From Antrihabitans auranticaus (GTDB taxonomy: Bacteria > Actinomycetota > Actinomycetes > Mycobacteriales > Mycobacteriaceae), in assembly GCF_016481275.1 (NCBI RefSeq), contig NZ_JAEMNW010000009.1, positions 62,001 through 126,000 of the forward strand: 64,000 nucleotides of DNA. The letters are read 5' to 3'. The number at the start of each line of letters is the position of its first letter. Position 1 is the stretch's first letter. The notes below the pieces were generated by a model. It saw nothing but the letters and a program-made list of their open reading frames with translations, ran no database searches and had not been told where the DNA came from. Shown in pieces: positions 34,556 through 43,919 of the stretch. The position numbers and the translations under genes are program-made.

Positions 34556-35290
34556 CTATGCGCCGTAACCGTCGGTGCCAGCGCGCGTCATGACAATGTT
34601 CGGGATGACGGCTCGCGACGAGAGTTGCAGGATTGCCGCCACCATTTCGACGATGTCGTTGACCTCCAGCATCTCGTTAGGCGGAATCGTGTCCTGCGTC
34701 CATTTGCTCATGTCGGTGTCGACGTAGCCGGGAGCGATTGTGGTGGCGCTGATTCCCCGACCGGACTCCTCGGCGTTGAGGGTCTGTGTGAGGGAGATCA
34801 GCGCCGCCTTCGTTGCGCCGTAAACGGCGAGTCCACGCTCGGCGTACACACCGGTAATCGAGGCCAGGGAAACAACTTTCGCGCCCCGATCGGGGTTTTC
34901 CGTCGCCCCCGCGCGCAGTAGTGGCAGCGACTGCTGGAGTAGCTGGAACGGCGCGCGGACGTTCACGGCGAATGTTTTGTCGAATCGGCGCAGCGGAAAG
35001 TCCGCTATGTTTCCTGCAGTTCCGACGCCGGCGTTGAGAATCAACGCGGTCATCGACCCGTGGCGTTTTTCATGCTCCTCGGTGAGTCGGACGAGGTGTT
35101 CGGGGTCGGACAGGTCGCCTGCGATCGCACGGACGGCGGTGCCGTCGGCGGCGAGGTCCTGTGCGACGGTCTCGAGACGCTCCGGATCCCGCGCGGTGAC
35201 GGTCAGCGAATATCCCATGTGGGCAAGTCGTTTCGCAACGCCCAGGCCGATGCCCCGCGACGCTCCTGTGACCAGTGCGGACTTCGTCAT
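34556..35290 (-). CDS. Short-chain dehydrogenase/reductase
   Basis: This classical 244-residue SDR starts at ATG 35290 (MTKSALVTGASRGIGLGVAK). It has LILNAGVGTAG as the NNAG-type motif, the catalytic Ser in KVVSLASITGV, and Tyr/Lys in LAVYGATKAAL. The C-terminus GYVDTDMSKW is typical. Its start overlaps the stop of the phosphotransferase gene (ATGA), making it the third gene of a fatty-acid-type operon. It probably oxidises a hydroxyacyl or alcohol intermediate. Confidence 0.93.
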   Translation of the reverse strand: MTKSALVTGASRGIGLGVAKRLAHMGYSLTVTARDPERLETVAQDLAADGTAVRAIAGDLSDPEHLVRLTEEHEKRHGSMTALILNAGVGTAGNIADFPLRRFDKTFAVNVRAPFQLLQQSLPLLRAGATENPDRGAKVVSLASITGVYAERGLAVYGATKAALISLTQTLNAEESGRGISATTIAPGYVDTDMSKWTQDTIPPNEMLEVNDIVEMVAAILQLSSRAVIPNIVMTRAGTDGYGA

Positions 35291-36309
35291 GCTGATGCCT
35301 TTCCTAGGGCGCGCAGTCCGGCGGCCATGAATTCGGGGGTGGCTTCGGCTGCGTGGACGGCGCCGCTGCCGGAATCGGATCCTTGCAGGGCTCGGTGCGT
35401 GATGCCTTCGCCGATGATGCCGAGTTTGAAGTTGGCGAGGGCGACGTAGAAGTCCCACGCAACGAGGTCGCGCCCGGATGCTGCCGCGTACGTCTGCGCG
35501 AGCGTGTCGGCCGACGGAATGCGTGGGCTCGTCCAGGCTGCCTGCGTGCCGAGCACCAGGTCGAATATCGGCGAACGGTAGACGCACATGAGCGCGACGT
35601 CGGTGAGCGGGTCGCCGAGGGTCGAGAGTTCCCAGTCGACAACAGCACGAACGATCGTCGGATCAGCGGTGTCGAGGATGGTGTTGTCGATCCGGAAGTC
35701 GCCGTGCACGATCGACGCGCTGGACGACTGGGGGAGCGCCTCGGTGAGCGCGTCGTGTAGGGCCGCGACGTCGGGAAGGTCGCGAGTCTTCACCCGATCC
35801 CATTGTCCCGCCCAGAGTTTCAGCTGCCGGGTGAAGAATCCCTCGGGCCGGCCGAAGGTGTCGAGTCCTACGGCGCGATAGTCGACGGCGTGCAGGTCTG
35901 CGAGCACCTTCACGAGCGTCGAGGTAGTTGCTTCGACTTGTTCGTCGGACAGGCGTCCGAGCTCGGATTGTTCGCGGATCACCTGGCCGTCGACGAATTC
36001 CACAACCGTCATCGGCGCTCCCAACGCTGCACCGTCGGCGTCGAAGGCAACGGTCTTCGCGACCGGCACGGGGGTTCCCTGCAGACCGCGCGCAACTTTG
36101 TATTCGCGGGCCATGTCGTGCGCTGACGGGGTCAACCCGCTCGTCGGCGGGCGACGGACCACCCAGGTCGACACGTCGTCGTATGCCTTGAAGGTCAGGT
36201 TCGAGCGACCACCGCTGATCAGCTCGACCCGCAGCTCGCCGGATACTGCCACACCGCTGTCGACGAGGTACTGGCGCAACGCGGCAATGTCCATGCCCGG
36301 CAGGCTCAT
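35287..36309 (-). CDS. Phosphotransferase (APH/ACAD10-like kinase domain)
   Basis: This 340-residue aminoglycoside-phosphotransferase-fold kinase has the catalytic loop IVHGDFRIDNTILD, the metal-binding DWELSTLGDPLTDVA and a nucleotide-binding N-lobe with GGRSNLTFKAYD. Members next to acyl-CoA dehydrogenases resemble the kinase half of ACAD10/ACAD11, which phosphorylates 4-hydroxyacyl-CoA before elimination during catabolism. Stop and start codons overlap as ATGA with both the upstream dehydrogenase and the downstream SDR. That ordered trio strongly suggests hydroxy-fatty-acid breakdown. Confidence 0.92.
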   Translation of the reverse strand: MSLPGMDIAALRQYLVDSGVAVSGELRVELISGGRSNLTFKAYDDVSTWVVRRPPTSGLTPSAHDMAREYKVARGLQGTPVPVAKTVAFDADGAALGAPMTVVEFVDGQVIREQSELGRLSDEQVEATTSTLVKVLADLHAVDYRAVGLDTFGRPEGFFTRQLKLWAGQWDRVKTRDLPDVAALHDALTEALPQSSSASIVHGDFRIDNTILDTADPTIVRAVVDWELSTLGDPLTDVALMCVYRSPIFDLVLGTQAAWTSPRIPSADTLAQTYAAASGRDLVAWDFYVALANFKLGIIGEGITHRALQGSDSGSGAVHAAEATPEFMAAGLRALGKASA

Positions 36310-37535
36310 TCGGCTGCCTCACGGGCGGCCCGCTTCGCCGCGCCGACGACTCGCTTCGCAATCGCCCAGCGATGGACCTCGGACGGGCCGTCGTAGACGC
36401 GGAACGGTCGCACCTCGCGCGACAGCCGCGCCAAAGGCAGATCCTCGGACACGCCGAGCCCGCCGCACATCTGAACACTGCGATCGACAATTCGGAAGAT
36501 TGCTTCGGCACCATAAGTCTTGGCGATCGCAGTGGAGTTCGATGCCGGGTCGCCCTGGTCGAGTTCCCAGCAGGCGCGGACCAGCAGCGCGCGGGTCGCC
36601 GCGATGTCGATCTCGTTGTCCGCGACCATCTTCTGGATCATGCCGAGATCGCCCAGGGTGGCGCCGAAGCCTTGGCGCTGCGCAACATGTGCGACGGCGA
36701 CGTCGTGGGCGCGGCGAGCCGCTCCGAGCCAGCGCATGACGTGCGTCATCCGGGCGGGTCCGAGACGGACCTGTGCGTACTCGAATCCGCGGTCGACTTC
36801 GCCGAGCACCGCTGAATCGGGAACGAACACGTCGTCGAAGGACACTTCGCAGTGCCCGCCGATCATCGACTTGTCCAGGGTGCCGATGTGGCGTCCGACG
36901 CGGATGCCCGGTGTGTCCGTGGGTGCCAGGAACATCGTGGCGCCACCGCGCAGGCCGGGCTCGCCGGACGTGCGGGCCATGATGATGAAGAATCCGGCGC
37001 CGTCGGCACCGGTGATGAACCACTTCTGCCCGTTGATCCGCCACCCACCCGGTGCGGGCACCGCGCGGGTCGACAGTGCTGCCGGATCGGACCCCGCACC
37101 GGGCGCGGGCTCTGTCATGGCGAATGCAGATCGGACGTCACCGTGGGCCAGCGGCTCGAGAAATCGCTGCTTCTGGTCCGGGCTGGCGATGTGGGCGAGC
37201 ATGTGGACGTTGCCTTCGTCCGGTGCGGCGATGTTGAGCGCCAACGGGCCGAACAGCGAATATCCGGCCTCCTCGAAGACAGGCGCGCGGTCGGACATGT
37301 TCAAACCCTGGCCGCCGAGTTCGACCGGAGCGTGGGGTGCAAATACTCCCGCGGCCTTGGCTGCGGCCTGCAACTCGATCCGAACATCGTCGCCACCCGC
37401 AGCAGCGATGTCGCCGCCGTGGCGGTCTTCGATCGGTAGAACCACCTCGCGGGTAAAGGCGCGCGTGCGCTCGATCAGCGAAGCCACCTCGGGCGTGTAA
37501 GTCAGGTCGATTGGCACAGCGTCACTCCACATCAT
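36306..37535 (-). CDS. Acyl-CoA dehydrogenase (ACAD10/11-like)
   Basis: This 409-residue flavoprotein of the acyl-CoA dehydrogenase family has FAMTEPAPGAGSDPAAL (flavin/substrate contact) and NGQKWFITGADGAGFFI. The C-terminal helical domain shows KTYGAEAIFRIVDRSVQMCGGLGVSEDLPLA and RPFRVYDGPSEVHRWAIA. This C-terminus resembles the dehydrogenase half of ACAD10/ACAD11. It opens a three-gene operon with a phosphotransferase and an SDR. A regulator gene diverges upstream, with a symmetric dyad in between. Confidence 0.93.
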   Translation of the reverse strand: MMWSDAVPIDLTYTPEVASLIERTRAFTREVVLPIEDRHGGDIAAAGGDDVRIELQAAAKAAGVFAPHAPVELGGQGLNMSDRAPVFEEAGYSLFGPLALNIAAPDEGNVHMLAHIASPDQKQRFLEPLAHGDVRSAFAMTEPAPGAGSDPAALSTRAVPAPGGWRINGQKWFITGADGAGFFIIMARTSGEPGLRGGATMFLAPTDTPGIRVGRHIGTLDKSMIGGHCEVSFDDVFVPDSAVLGEVDRGFEYAQVRLGPARMTHVMRWLGAARRAHDVAVAHVAQRQGFGATLGDLGMIQKMVADNEIDIAATRALLVRACWELDQGDPASNSTAIAKTYGAEAIFRIVDRSVQMCGGLGVSEDLPLARLSREVRPFRVYDGPSEVHRWAIAKRVVGAAKRAAREAAE

Positions 37536-37599
37536 CGAAATCTGTTCAGTCCGGGGCGATCGATCACTCGGTCCTGAACGGGTCGGCTCGTCAACAATC

Positions 37600-37635
37600 G
37601 CATATCAAATACGCAGAAGTCAAAGGGTGATATGC
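37600..37635. promoter_or_regulatory. Dyad between dehydrogenase operon and XRE-TetR regulator
   Basis: GCATATCA at 37600-37607 is mirrored exactly by TGATATGC at 37628-37635, with 20 bases between. The site is central in the 173-base gap between divergent genes, in an AT-richer stretch. It is a good candidate operator for the adjacent fusion regulator. Confidence 0.6.
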
Positions 37636-37708
37636 AGTTTAGCGACGTCCCGACCACGAGCTGCTATGGTCGTTGTGTTCAGGTTTTCCGAACAACTTGG
37701 GGTTGGTA

Positions 37709-38551
37709 ATGGGAACAGCAGTACACGAGGCGATCAGGTCCGCGCGTATCGCGGCGGGCCTATCGCTGCGCGAGTTGGCCAGTCGGATCGATGTGAGTCC
37801 GGCAACCCTGAGCGCAATCGAAAACGGTAAGACCGGTGTATCCGTCGATCGCCTGCAGGTTGTGGCCGATGCGCTGAAAACGACCGCGGCAGCCCTGCTC
37901 GACCCGTCGTCCGGAACGACCGCGGGACTCGAACAAGTCGGCCGCCGTTCGGACGGCGCAACAGGAGCGTGGCGCGAGTTTCTGCCTATGTCGATCGATC
38001 CGGTGTTGGCAGCCGCGATCGAAGGCTTCGTCGACACGGGCTACCACGGTGCCACCATGCGTTCCATCGCGACTCGAGCGGGGATGAGCGTGCCCGGTGT
38101 CTATCACCATTACCGCGACAAGCAGGACATCTTGGCCCGCATTCTCGACCTAACGATGGACGAGTTGCACTGGCGCGCTCGGGCGGCGCGTGCGGAGGGC
38201 GGTTCGAGCGTGGTCCGTGTCGCCTTGATCGTCGAGGCGCTGGCTCTCTATCACACGCATCGGCGAGAATTGGCGTTCATCGGAGCCAGCGAGATGCGCA
38301 GTCTCGAACCTGACAACCGCGCACGAATCACCGAGTCGCGCAACGAACTACAACATATGCTCGATCGCGAGATCGACGGCGCGATTGCGGCGGGGGAGTT
38401 GGGCTCGCGGCATCCGCGCGACGCCGGACGCGCGATCTCGACGATGTGTACCTCGTTGCCGCAGTGGTTCCGGATCGACGGTCCTTCGACTCCCGAGCAG
38501 ATCGCGCGCGAGTACGCCGATTTCGCCCTCGACCTCCTGCGCAGGACGTAG
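37709..38551 (+). CDS. XRE-TetR fusion transcriptional regulator
   Basis: This 280-residue regulator has two different DNA-binding domains. Residues 1-70 form an XRE-type HTH (AGLSLRELASRIDVSPATLS, then ENGKTGVSVDRL). Residues about 95-145 form a TetR HTH (FVDTGYHGATMRSIATRAGM, SVPGVYHHYRDKQDIL), followed by a TetR ligand-binding C-terminal domain. ATG 37709 is chosen because the residues before it are not protein-like. It diverges from the acyl-CoA dehydrogenase operon and probably represses it in the absence of an acyl-CoA ligand. Most TetR proteins lack the XRE module, so operator recognition may be bipartite. Confidence 0.88.
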   Translation: MGTAVHEAIRSARIAAGLSLRELASRIDVSPATLSAIENGKTGVSVDRLQVVADALKTTAAALLDPSSGTTAGLEQVGRRSDGATGAWREFLPMSIDPVLAAAIEGFVDTGYHGATMRSIATRAGMSVPGVYHHYRDKQDILARILDLTMDELHWRARAARAEGGSSVVRVALIVEALALYHTHRRELAFIGASEMRSLEPDNRARITESRNELQHMLDREIDGAIAAGELGSRHPRDAGRAISTMCTSLPQWFRIDGPSTPEQIAREYADFALDLLRRT

Positions 38552-38821
38552 CAGCTTTCCCGCTACGCCGGCGGGTGCTGCTACATAGTCTTGCTTCTCG
38601 AGGCCCGACCGGTCGGGGGAGTCGGCAGTGCCCCGCAGGTCTCGGCGCCGATGTCGTCGGCAGGTTTCCGCAGCACTGGAATGTTGTCGCACACGAGGAT
38701 CTGCGGATGATGGAAGCGAGCGGGTCGTCGAGCAGCTGATCTGCACCTGGCAACACCATTACCATCGGTTACCCGGACACTAAAGTGATTGCGTCGGGTC
38801 GGCGTTCGGTAAGGGGCGACT

Positions 38822-39976
38822 GTGGCGGCTGGTTCGTCGAGCCTGGTCTGGGCCGCGATACTGGCGGCCTTTGTAATCCTGTGCGGACTTGCCACTGCCT
38901 GGGCGTGGACGCTCGATCGCGAACGCAGTTACCTCCTCCTGATATCGGCCGGTACGGCGGTCTACTCGGTCGGCCTGTGGGTGCAGCTGACCGGTGTGTT
39001 TCCCGGGATCCTGTTCGATCTGTTCGTTGGCGCGCTGTCTACGGTCGTAGCACCTCTTCTGGCAATGGAAGCGTTGGTACGCCGCACAATTCACCGCACA
39101 CTCGGGTACCGATTCGCAATCGGTGCCGTCACCACGGTGCTGGCAGGCGTGATCTGGTTCGGTGTCGTCCATCCAGATGTCGTGTGGCGCGTTCGTGTCG
39201 AGGACTACGTCTTTGCCGCGGTGCTCATCTACGGCTCGCTTCGGGCACGGTTGCTGACAAGCGGCAGGTCAGGGGACCCAGTTCTGTTCTGCGCGCTGGT
39301 TGCGATCGGCCTGTTCTGCCTCGGGCGATCGTGGTTCGGTGTCTCGGCTGACGCATTGCACTCGGGTGCCGTGTTCGGCACCGAGGTCTTTGTGGCGCCC
39401 GTTTATGCGCTGTTCACGATCATGATTCTCCCGGTCGTCGCGACGATCGTTCCGCAGGAGGTCTCCGCAGTCATCGGCGTGCTGCGCTTCGAGCGGGACA
39501 CCGATGGATTGACGGGTGTTCTCAACCGTCGAGGCTTCATGGTCGAGGCACAGCGAATGATCGACGACGAAAGCCTCGCACCCGTCACGCTGGTGCTGTG
39601 CGACCTCGATCATTTCAAGCGTTTGAACGACCAGTTCGGGCACCAGGCAGGCGACGAGGTGCTGCGCGAGTTCGGCAGGGCGCTACGCGAATCGGCGCGG
39701 AACCTCGATCGGGTCGGCCGGGTCGGCGGCGAAGAATTCGCGATCCTGCTCGCCTCGTCGAGCAGCATCAGGGGCTTCGAGTTCGCCGAGAGAATGCGAA
39801 CGCGGCTGTCGTCGGAGACTTTCACGTCCGTTCCGCCCCAGCATCGCGTCACGGCGAGCTTCGGCGTCGCTTCGACAGGCGGAACCCAGACTCTCGACGA
39901 TCTGATTCGGGAGCCTGACACTCGGATGTATCAGGCGAAGGCAGCCGGTCGCGATCGGTCGTGGCCGGCCAGCTGA
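38822..39976 (+). CDS. Membrane diguanylate cyclase (GGDEF)
   Basis: This 384-residue protein has an N-terminal membrane region of six or more helices (about residues 8-205) and a C-terminal GGDEF domain. The active-site motif is GGEEF in RVGRVGGEEFAILL, preceded at the standard five-residue spacing by the RxxD inhibitory site (RNLD). FERDTDGLTGVLNRRGFM and LVLCDLDHFKRLNDQFGHQAGD are the other conserved elements. It should make cyclic di-GMP from two GTP and be feedback-inhibited by it. The GTG at 38822 follows AAGGGG. No other c-di-GMP gene is nearby. Confidence 0.92.
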   Translation: MAAGSSSLVWAAILAAFVILCGLATAWAWTLDRERSYLLLISAGTAVYSVGLWVQLTGVFPGILFDLFVGALSTVVAPLLAMEALVRRTIHRTLGYRFAIGAVTTVLAGVIWFGVVHPDVVWRVRVEDYVFAAVLIYGSLRARLLTSGRSGDPVLFCALVAIGLFCLGRSWFGVSADALHSGAVFGTEVFVAPVYALFTIMILPVVATIVPQEVSAVIGVLRFERDTDGLTGVLNRRGFMVEAQRMIDDESLAPVTLVLCDLDHFKRLNDQFGHQAGDEVLREFGRALRESARNLDRVGRVGGEEFAILLASSSSIRGFEFAERMRTRLSSETFTSVPPQHRVTASFGVASTGGTQTLDDLIREPDTRMYQAKAAGRDRSWPAS

Positions 39977-39985
39977 TAGCACCCC

Positions 39986-40825
39986 TCAGGCGCGAATGAT
40001 TTCGGCCAGCGGGCCGACGGGGTCGCCGTCGCCGAGGATCTGGATGGCGACGTGGTCGGCACCTGCTGCGAGGTGAGCATCGACCTGTTCCCGAACGTTC
40101 GCGGCAGCACCGTGAGCCACGAGCGCGTCGATCAACGCGTCGCTCCCGCCGTCGGCAATGTCGGCGTCGGTCCAGCCGAGGCGTTTCAGGTTCGAGACGT
40201 AGTTCGTCAGGTGCAGATACGGCCGGTCGACCGGCGGCCGGCCGACCGCGCGGGCCGCGTACGGGTCCGTGTCGAGAACGACCTTGTGCTCGGGTGCGAG
40301 CAAAACGTTGTCGCCGAGTTGTTCGCGCGCGAATCGCGTATGAGTGGGCGGCGTCAGATACGGATGAGCGCCGAGTGCACGATCAGCTGACAGCCTAAGC
40401 ATCCGCGGACCGAGTGCGGCGAGCACTCGACGTTCGGCCGGTACCTGTTTTTCGTCGAGCACGTCGAGATAACGGCTCACCGCGTCGTACGGCTTTTCGT
40501 ATTCTGCGGTGGCTTCGGGATGGCCCGCGCCGACGCCGAGGTAGAAACGGCCCGGGAACTTGTCTTCCAGTTCGAAGTATTCGTCCGCGATCGCTGCCGG
40601 GTCGGTGTTCCAGATATTGACGATGCCCGTAGCCACGGTGATGTTCTCGGTCGCATCGAGGACCGTGCGAATCGGACGGAGGTGCTTGGGCGATCCGCCG
40701 AGCCAAATGGTGCCGTAGCCCAGCTCTTCGATCGCGCGTGCCTGATCGGGTGCGAACTTGCCGAACCACCCCCATACTCCGTGCGTGCCGAAGCGTGCGA
40801 TGTGTGCGGACTTGTCGAGGGTCAT
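39986..40825 (-). CDS. LLM-class F420-dependent oxidoreductase
   Basis: This 279-residue TIM-barrel flavin/deazaflavin enzyme of the luciferase-like monooxygenase class has THGVWGWFGKFAPDQARAIE and LGYGTIWLGGSP at the N-terminus, VATGIVNIWNTDPAAIADEY and FYLGVGAGHPEATAEY in the barrel. The sequence resembles the actinobacterial group expected to use coenzyme F420. The substrate is unknown. Nine bases separate its stop from that of the convergent diguanylate cyclase. The carboxylesterase gene ends 44 bases upstream on the same strand. Confidence 0.88.
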   Translation of the reverse strand: MTLDKSAHIARFGTHGVWGWFGKFAPDQARAIEELGYGTIWLGGSPKHLRPIRTVLDATENITVATGIVNIWNTDPAAIADEYFELEDKFPGRFYLGVGAGHPEATAEYEKPYDAVSRYLDVLDEKQVPAERRVLAALGPRMLRLSADRALGAHPYLTPPTHTRFAREQLGDNVLLAPEHKVVLDTDPYAARAVGRPPVDRPYLHLTNYVSNLKRLGWTDADIADGGSDALIDALVAHGAAANVREQVDAHLAAGADHVAIQILGDGDPVGPLAEIIRA

Positions 40826-40869
40826 GGTGGTAACAACCGGAATTGCCGACGGCTATTCCGACTCCACTT

Positions 40870-42393
40870 CTACGCAGACGCGCTGCGCCGGTAGAAGCCC
40901 TCGTAGCCTTCCCACGCCAAGCGCTGCGGACGGTGCGGATCGTGCACGACGCGGGGTGGATCGTCGATAAGGAGGGTCCGGCGCTCGGGGATCGTGTACG
41001 ACGGCCACGACGGCAGTGGCTCGCCCGTTCGCGCGAACGCCAGCCAATTGCCCTGCATGTTCCGGGAGACGGATCGCAACGCGCTTCGACCACCGAGAAG
41101 GGTTGTCGCTCGACCGAATACGCCGTCCTGGGCGCCGAAGAGCGGGACGAGCTCCATCGCATGCGTTGCACCGAGTCCGGCACGGTTCAGCAGGCGGGTC
41201 GCGAAATCGAAGCGGTACATGTAGGTCGGCGCATGTGCCGAGTGTGCCTGCGCCACGTCGACACTCGGGTGGAAGAACGTCACGTCGCTACCGATTGCCA
41301 AGGCCGCCTTCCGGTTCGGATAGCCCGGATACGCCGCAAGGACGCGGTCTTGGACGTCCGGGTCCGTCACACGGAACATGTCGGCGATCATCGACGGCCG
41401 CGTCGGCAACGCGTCCGGGATTCGCGCGAACAGGCTGCTTTCCCTTCGATTCGTCCCGATGATCAGAGGTACGCGATGCGCGGTTCCGGCGCGGAACGCC
41501 TCGACGGGCCAGGTGGGGAAGTAGTCGCCGTCGATCACTGGCTCGAGTGGGAAGTGGCCGGGGATCTCGTCCGCAACCCGGCGATACAGCGCCATCATTG
41601 CCGCGCCGAGTTCCTTCGGCGTTGCCCTTTCGAGGGCAGTTCTCGCTGAAGATGTTGTGGCACCGAGCAGTTCGATGTAGGACTCAGCCCACCGTGCCGA
41701 ATCGTCTTTATCGTGCGCCCAGTGCGCCGGCGAACTCTGCGCGATGGCGCGATGGAACAACCCGCGTGCGGCGGGTGTGACCAGCAGCGAGGTCACCGCG
41801 TTGCCTCCGGCGGATTCGCCGAAGATGGTGACGTTGTCCGGATCCCCGCCGAATGCGGCAATGTTGCGCTGCACCCACTGCAGGGCCGCCACCTGATCGC
41901 GCAGACCCAAATTGCTTTCGATCGGTCGCTCGGGCGTGGAGAAGGTGCTCAGGTCCAGGTAACCGAGTGGGCCGAGGCGATAGTTCATCGACACGAACAC
42001 GATGTCACCGTGCTCCGCCAGCCGGATGCCGTTGTACAACTCCAGCGCGGACGTACCGACCAGGTAACCGCCGCCGTGGACGAAGACCATTACGGGCCGC
42101 GGCCGCTCGCTCGAATCCGCCGGCGCGACGACGTTGAGGGTCAGGCAGTCCTCGCTGAGCGGTTGGAACTTCCCCACTCCCAGGCCCGCGCCCCATGGGG
42201 GTTGGCATGACGCGTTGCGGAATCGCGTTGCGTCGAGGGTGTTTTGCCAGGGCGTGACTGATTGCGGTGCGCGCCAGCGGAGGTTGGCAACGGGCGGCGC
42301 CGCGTACGGAATCGAGCGCCACCGCAGTACGCCACCCTCGCGGCGCCCCTGGACCCGACCGTCGGCGGTCTCGATTGCAGCAGAGGATGGCAT
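40870..42393 (-). CDS. Carboxylesterase (type B)
   Basis: This 507-residue serine esterase starts at ATG 42393 (MPSSAAIETADGRVQG). It shows the family course: the N-terminal Cys-containing EDCLTLNVVAPAD signature, VMVFVHGGGYLVG (oxyanion hole), and the nucleophile Ser194 in TIFGESAGGNAVTS. The C-terminal catalytic His probably lies in GLGATHAMELVPLFG. No signal peptide is seen, so it is cytoplasmic. Type-B carboxylesterases cleave carboxylic esters of varied alcohols. It diverges from the acyl-CoA ligase at 42437 with only 43 bases between starts, so both may share control. Confidence 0.92.
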   Translation of the reverse strand: MPSSAAIETADGRVQGRREGGVLRWRSIPYAAPPVANLRWRAPQSVTPWQNTLDATRFRNASCQPPWGAGLGVGKFQPLSEDCLTLNVVAPADSSERPRPVMVFVHGGGYLVGTSALELYNGIRLAEHGDIVFVSMNYRLGPLGYLDLSTFSTPERPIESNLGLRDQVAALQWVQRNIAAFGGDPDNVTIFGESAGGNAVTSLLVTPAARGLFHRAIAQSSPAHWAHDKDDSARWAESYIELLGATTSSARTALERATPKELGAAMMALYRRVADEIPGHFPLEPVIDGDYFPTWPVEAFRAGTAHRVPLIIGTNRRESSLFARIPDALPTRPSMIADMFRVTDPDVQDRVLAAYPGYPNRKAALAIGSDVTFFHPSVDVAQAHSAHAPTYMYRFDFATRLLNRAGLGATHAMELVPLFGAQDGVFGRATTLLGGRSALRSVSRNMQGNWLAFARTGEPLPSWPSYTIPERRTLLIDDPPRVVHDPHRPQRLAWEGYEGFYRRSASA

Positions 42394-42436
42394 GTCAGTC
42401 ACCGTATCCGCGGGTCGTTCGGTCGACAATAGGCCT

Positions 42437-43900
42437 ATGACGCACCAGCTGAGCACTCTCGTGTCGGCGAGCGATCGAACTGCGCTCAGGTTCGGGGATC
42501 GTTCGTGGTCGTACGCCGAACTGGTCGCGGCTGCGGACCGCTTGGCGCGTGTCATGACCGCGGCGGGCCTACGCGGCGAACGTGTCGCACTTGCCCTGCC
42601 GAATTGCTCGGAGCTGGTGCTCTGTTACCTGGCCTGCTTTGCCTCGGGAGCGGTCGCGACACCGTTCAACACACGGTACGCACCGCCGGAGCTCGAGCAA
42701 GCGCTTCGCCGGGCACGCCCGCGCTGGCTCATCACGCATTCAGAAAAACTTGCCGACCTCGCCCGAATCGATGCGGCCGTTCTCGATTCAGTTCGCGTAC
42801 TGGTCGTCGGTGACTCGCCCGGCAGGTACGAGGGGTTCGGGACGCTGCGCGCGCCGTCCGATTCGGGCGAGCCGATTGCACCGGACCCCGATGCGCCGGC
42901 TGTCATGTTCTTCACCTCAGGTTCGACTGGACGGCCGAAAGGTGTTGTTCACAGCCATCGTTCGGCACTCGGCGTGCTGACAAGCACGTCCGAAGCCTTG
43001 GGCGGTGTCACGGCGGACGACGTGACTCAGGTTGTCGAACCGCTGGTCCACGTCAGCGGCTTCATCGGCACGATGACCACCCTGATGGCGGGCGGAACAG
43101 TCGCCCTCTACGACGGCTTCGACCCCCTCCGGTACGTGGACGCGCTGCAGCAGCATCGTCCGACCCTCGTGTGCACACACATCGACATCATCGCGCAGGT
43201 GCTGCGGCAACCGGGGATGCGGCGCGAGTGGTTCGCATCGCTGCGCGGTGTCTACACCGGCGGGGATACAGTTCCGGCGGCGCTGCAACGAGAGTTCTTG
43301 GCGGCCAGCGGATTACCCATCTGTGTCGGCTGGGGCATGACGGAAGCGATCTGGTTGACAATCAACCGCGAGCCGCGCCTGGATCGAGATGGGTGCATAG
43401 GCGTGCCTGTTTCGGGGGTCGAGGTCCGAGTCGATGAGGCGACGGGAGAACTGCTCGTGCGCGGGCCTATGGTGCTGGACCACTACTGGGAGGACGAAAC
43501 TCTCACCGCCGCAACCCTCACGGACGGCTGGCTACACACCGGAGACCTCGGCGAACAGGATGCCGACGGCGTCTGGTGGTTCACCGGCCGAAGCAAGGAC
43601 ATCATCGTGCGTCGAACGTCGAAGATCACCTCGGGCGAAGTGGAGTCGATCCTCGACCAGCATCCCGGCGTCGCCGCGGCTGCGGTGATCGGGGTCCCGG
43701 ATCCAGAGGAAGGTCAGGTTCCAGTCGCGTTCGTCGTGGCGCGAAACGCTGCAGTTCTGACTGTCGACGACCTACTTTCGTTCTTGCGCAACCGGATTGC
43801 CGAATACAAGATCCCGGCACGCGTACACTTCCGGACCGAGCTTCCCCTCACGACGAGTGGCAAGCTCAACCGCCGTGAACTGAAGGAAGAAGTACCGTGA
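42437..43900 (+). CDS. Acyl-CoA synthetase (AMP-binding)
   Basis: This 487-residue adenylate-forming ligase has VMFFTSGSTGRPKGVVHSH (A3), ICVGWGMTEAIWLT (A5), GWLHTGDLGEQDADGVWW (A7) and RSKDIIVRRTSKITSGEVES (A8), with the catalytic Lys in LTTSGKLNRRELK. The RRTSKI in place of the usual RGGENI is a divergent but seen variant. ATG 42437 is chosen because upstream residues are the antisense of the esterase. Its substrate is a carboxylic acid of unknown type; the divergent carboxylesterase may supply it. Confidence 0.92.
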   Translation: MTHQLSTLVSASDRTALRFGDRSWSYAELVAAADRLARVMTAAGLRGERVALALPNCSELVLCYLACFASGAVATPFNTRYAPPELEQALRRARPRWLITHSEKLADLARIDAAVLDSVRVLVVGDSPGRYEGFGTLRAPSDSGEPIAPDPDAPAVMFFTSGSTGRPKGVVHSHRSALGVLTSTSEALGGVTADDVTQVVEPLVHVSGFIGTMTTLMAGGTVALYDGFDPLRYVDALQQHRPTLVCTHIDIIAQVLRQPGMRREWFASLRGVYTGGDTVPAALQREFLAASGLPICVGWGMTEAIWLTINREPRLDRDGCIGVPVSGVEVRVDEATGELLVRGPMVLDHYWEDETLTAATLTDGWLHTGDLGEQDADGVWWFTGRSKDIIVRRTSKITSGEVESILDQHPGVAAAAVIGVPDPEEGQVPVAFVVARNAAVLTVDDLLSFLRNRIAEYKIPARVHFRTELPLTTSGKLNRRELKEEVP

Positions 43901-43919
43901 GCTAGGCGCCCGGAAGGAT

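Noticed and set aside
38552-38821. Minus-strand frame through 38581-38760 with protein-like tail
   Set aside because: It runs into the antisense of the diguanylate cyclase start, has no ribosome binding site and no recognisable domain.
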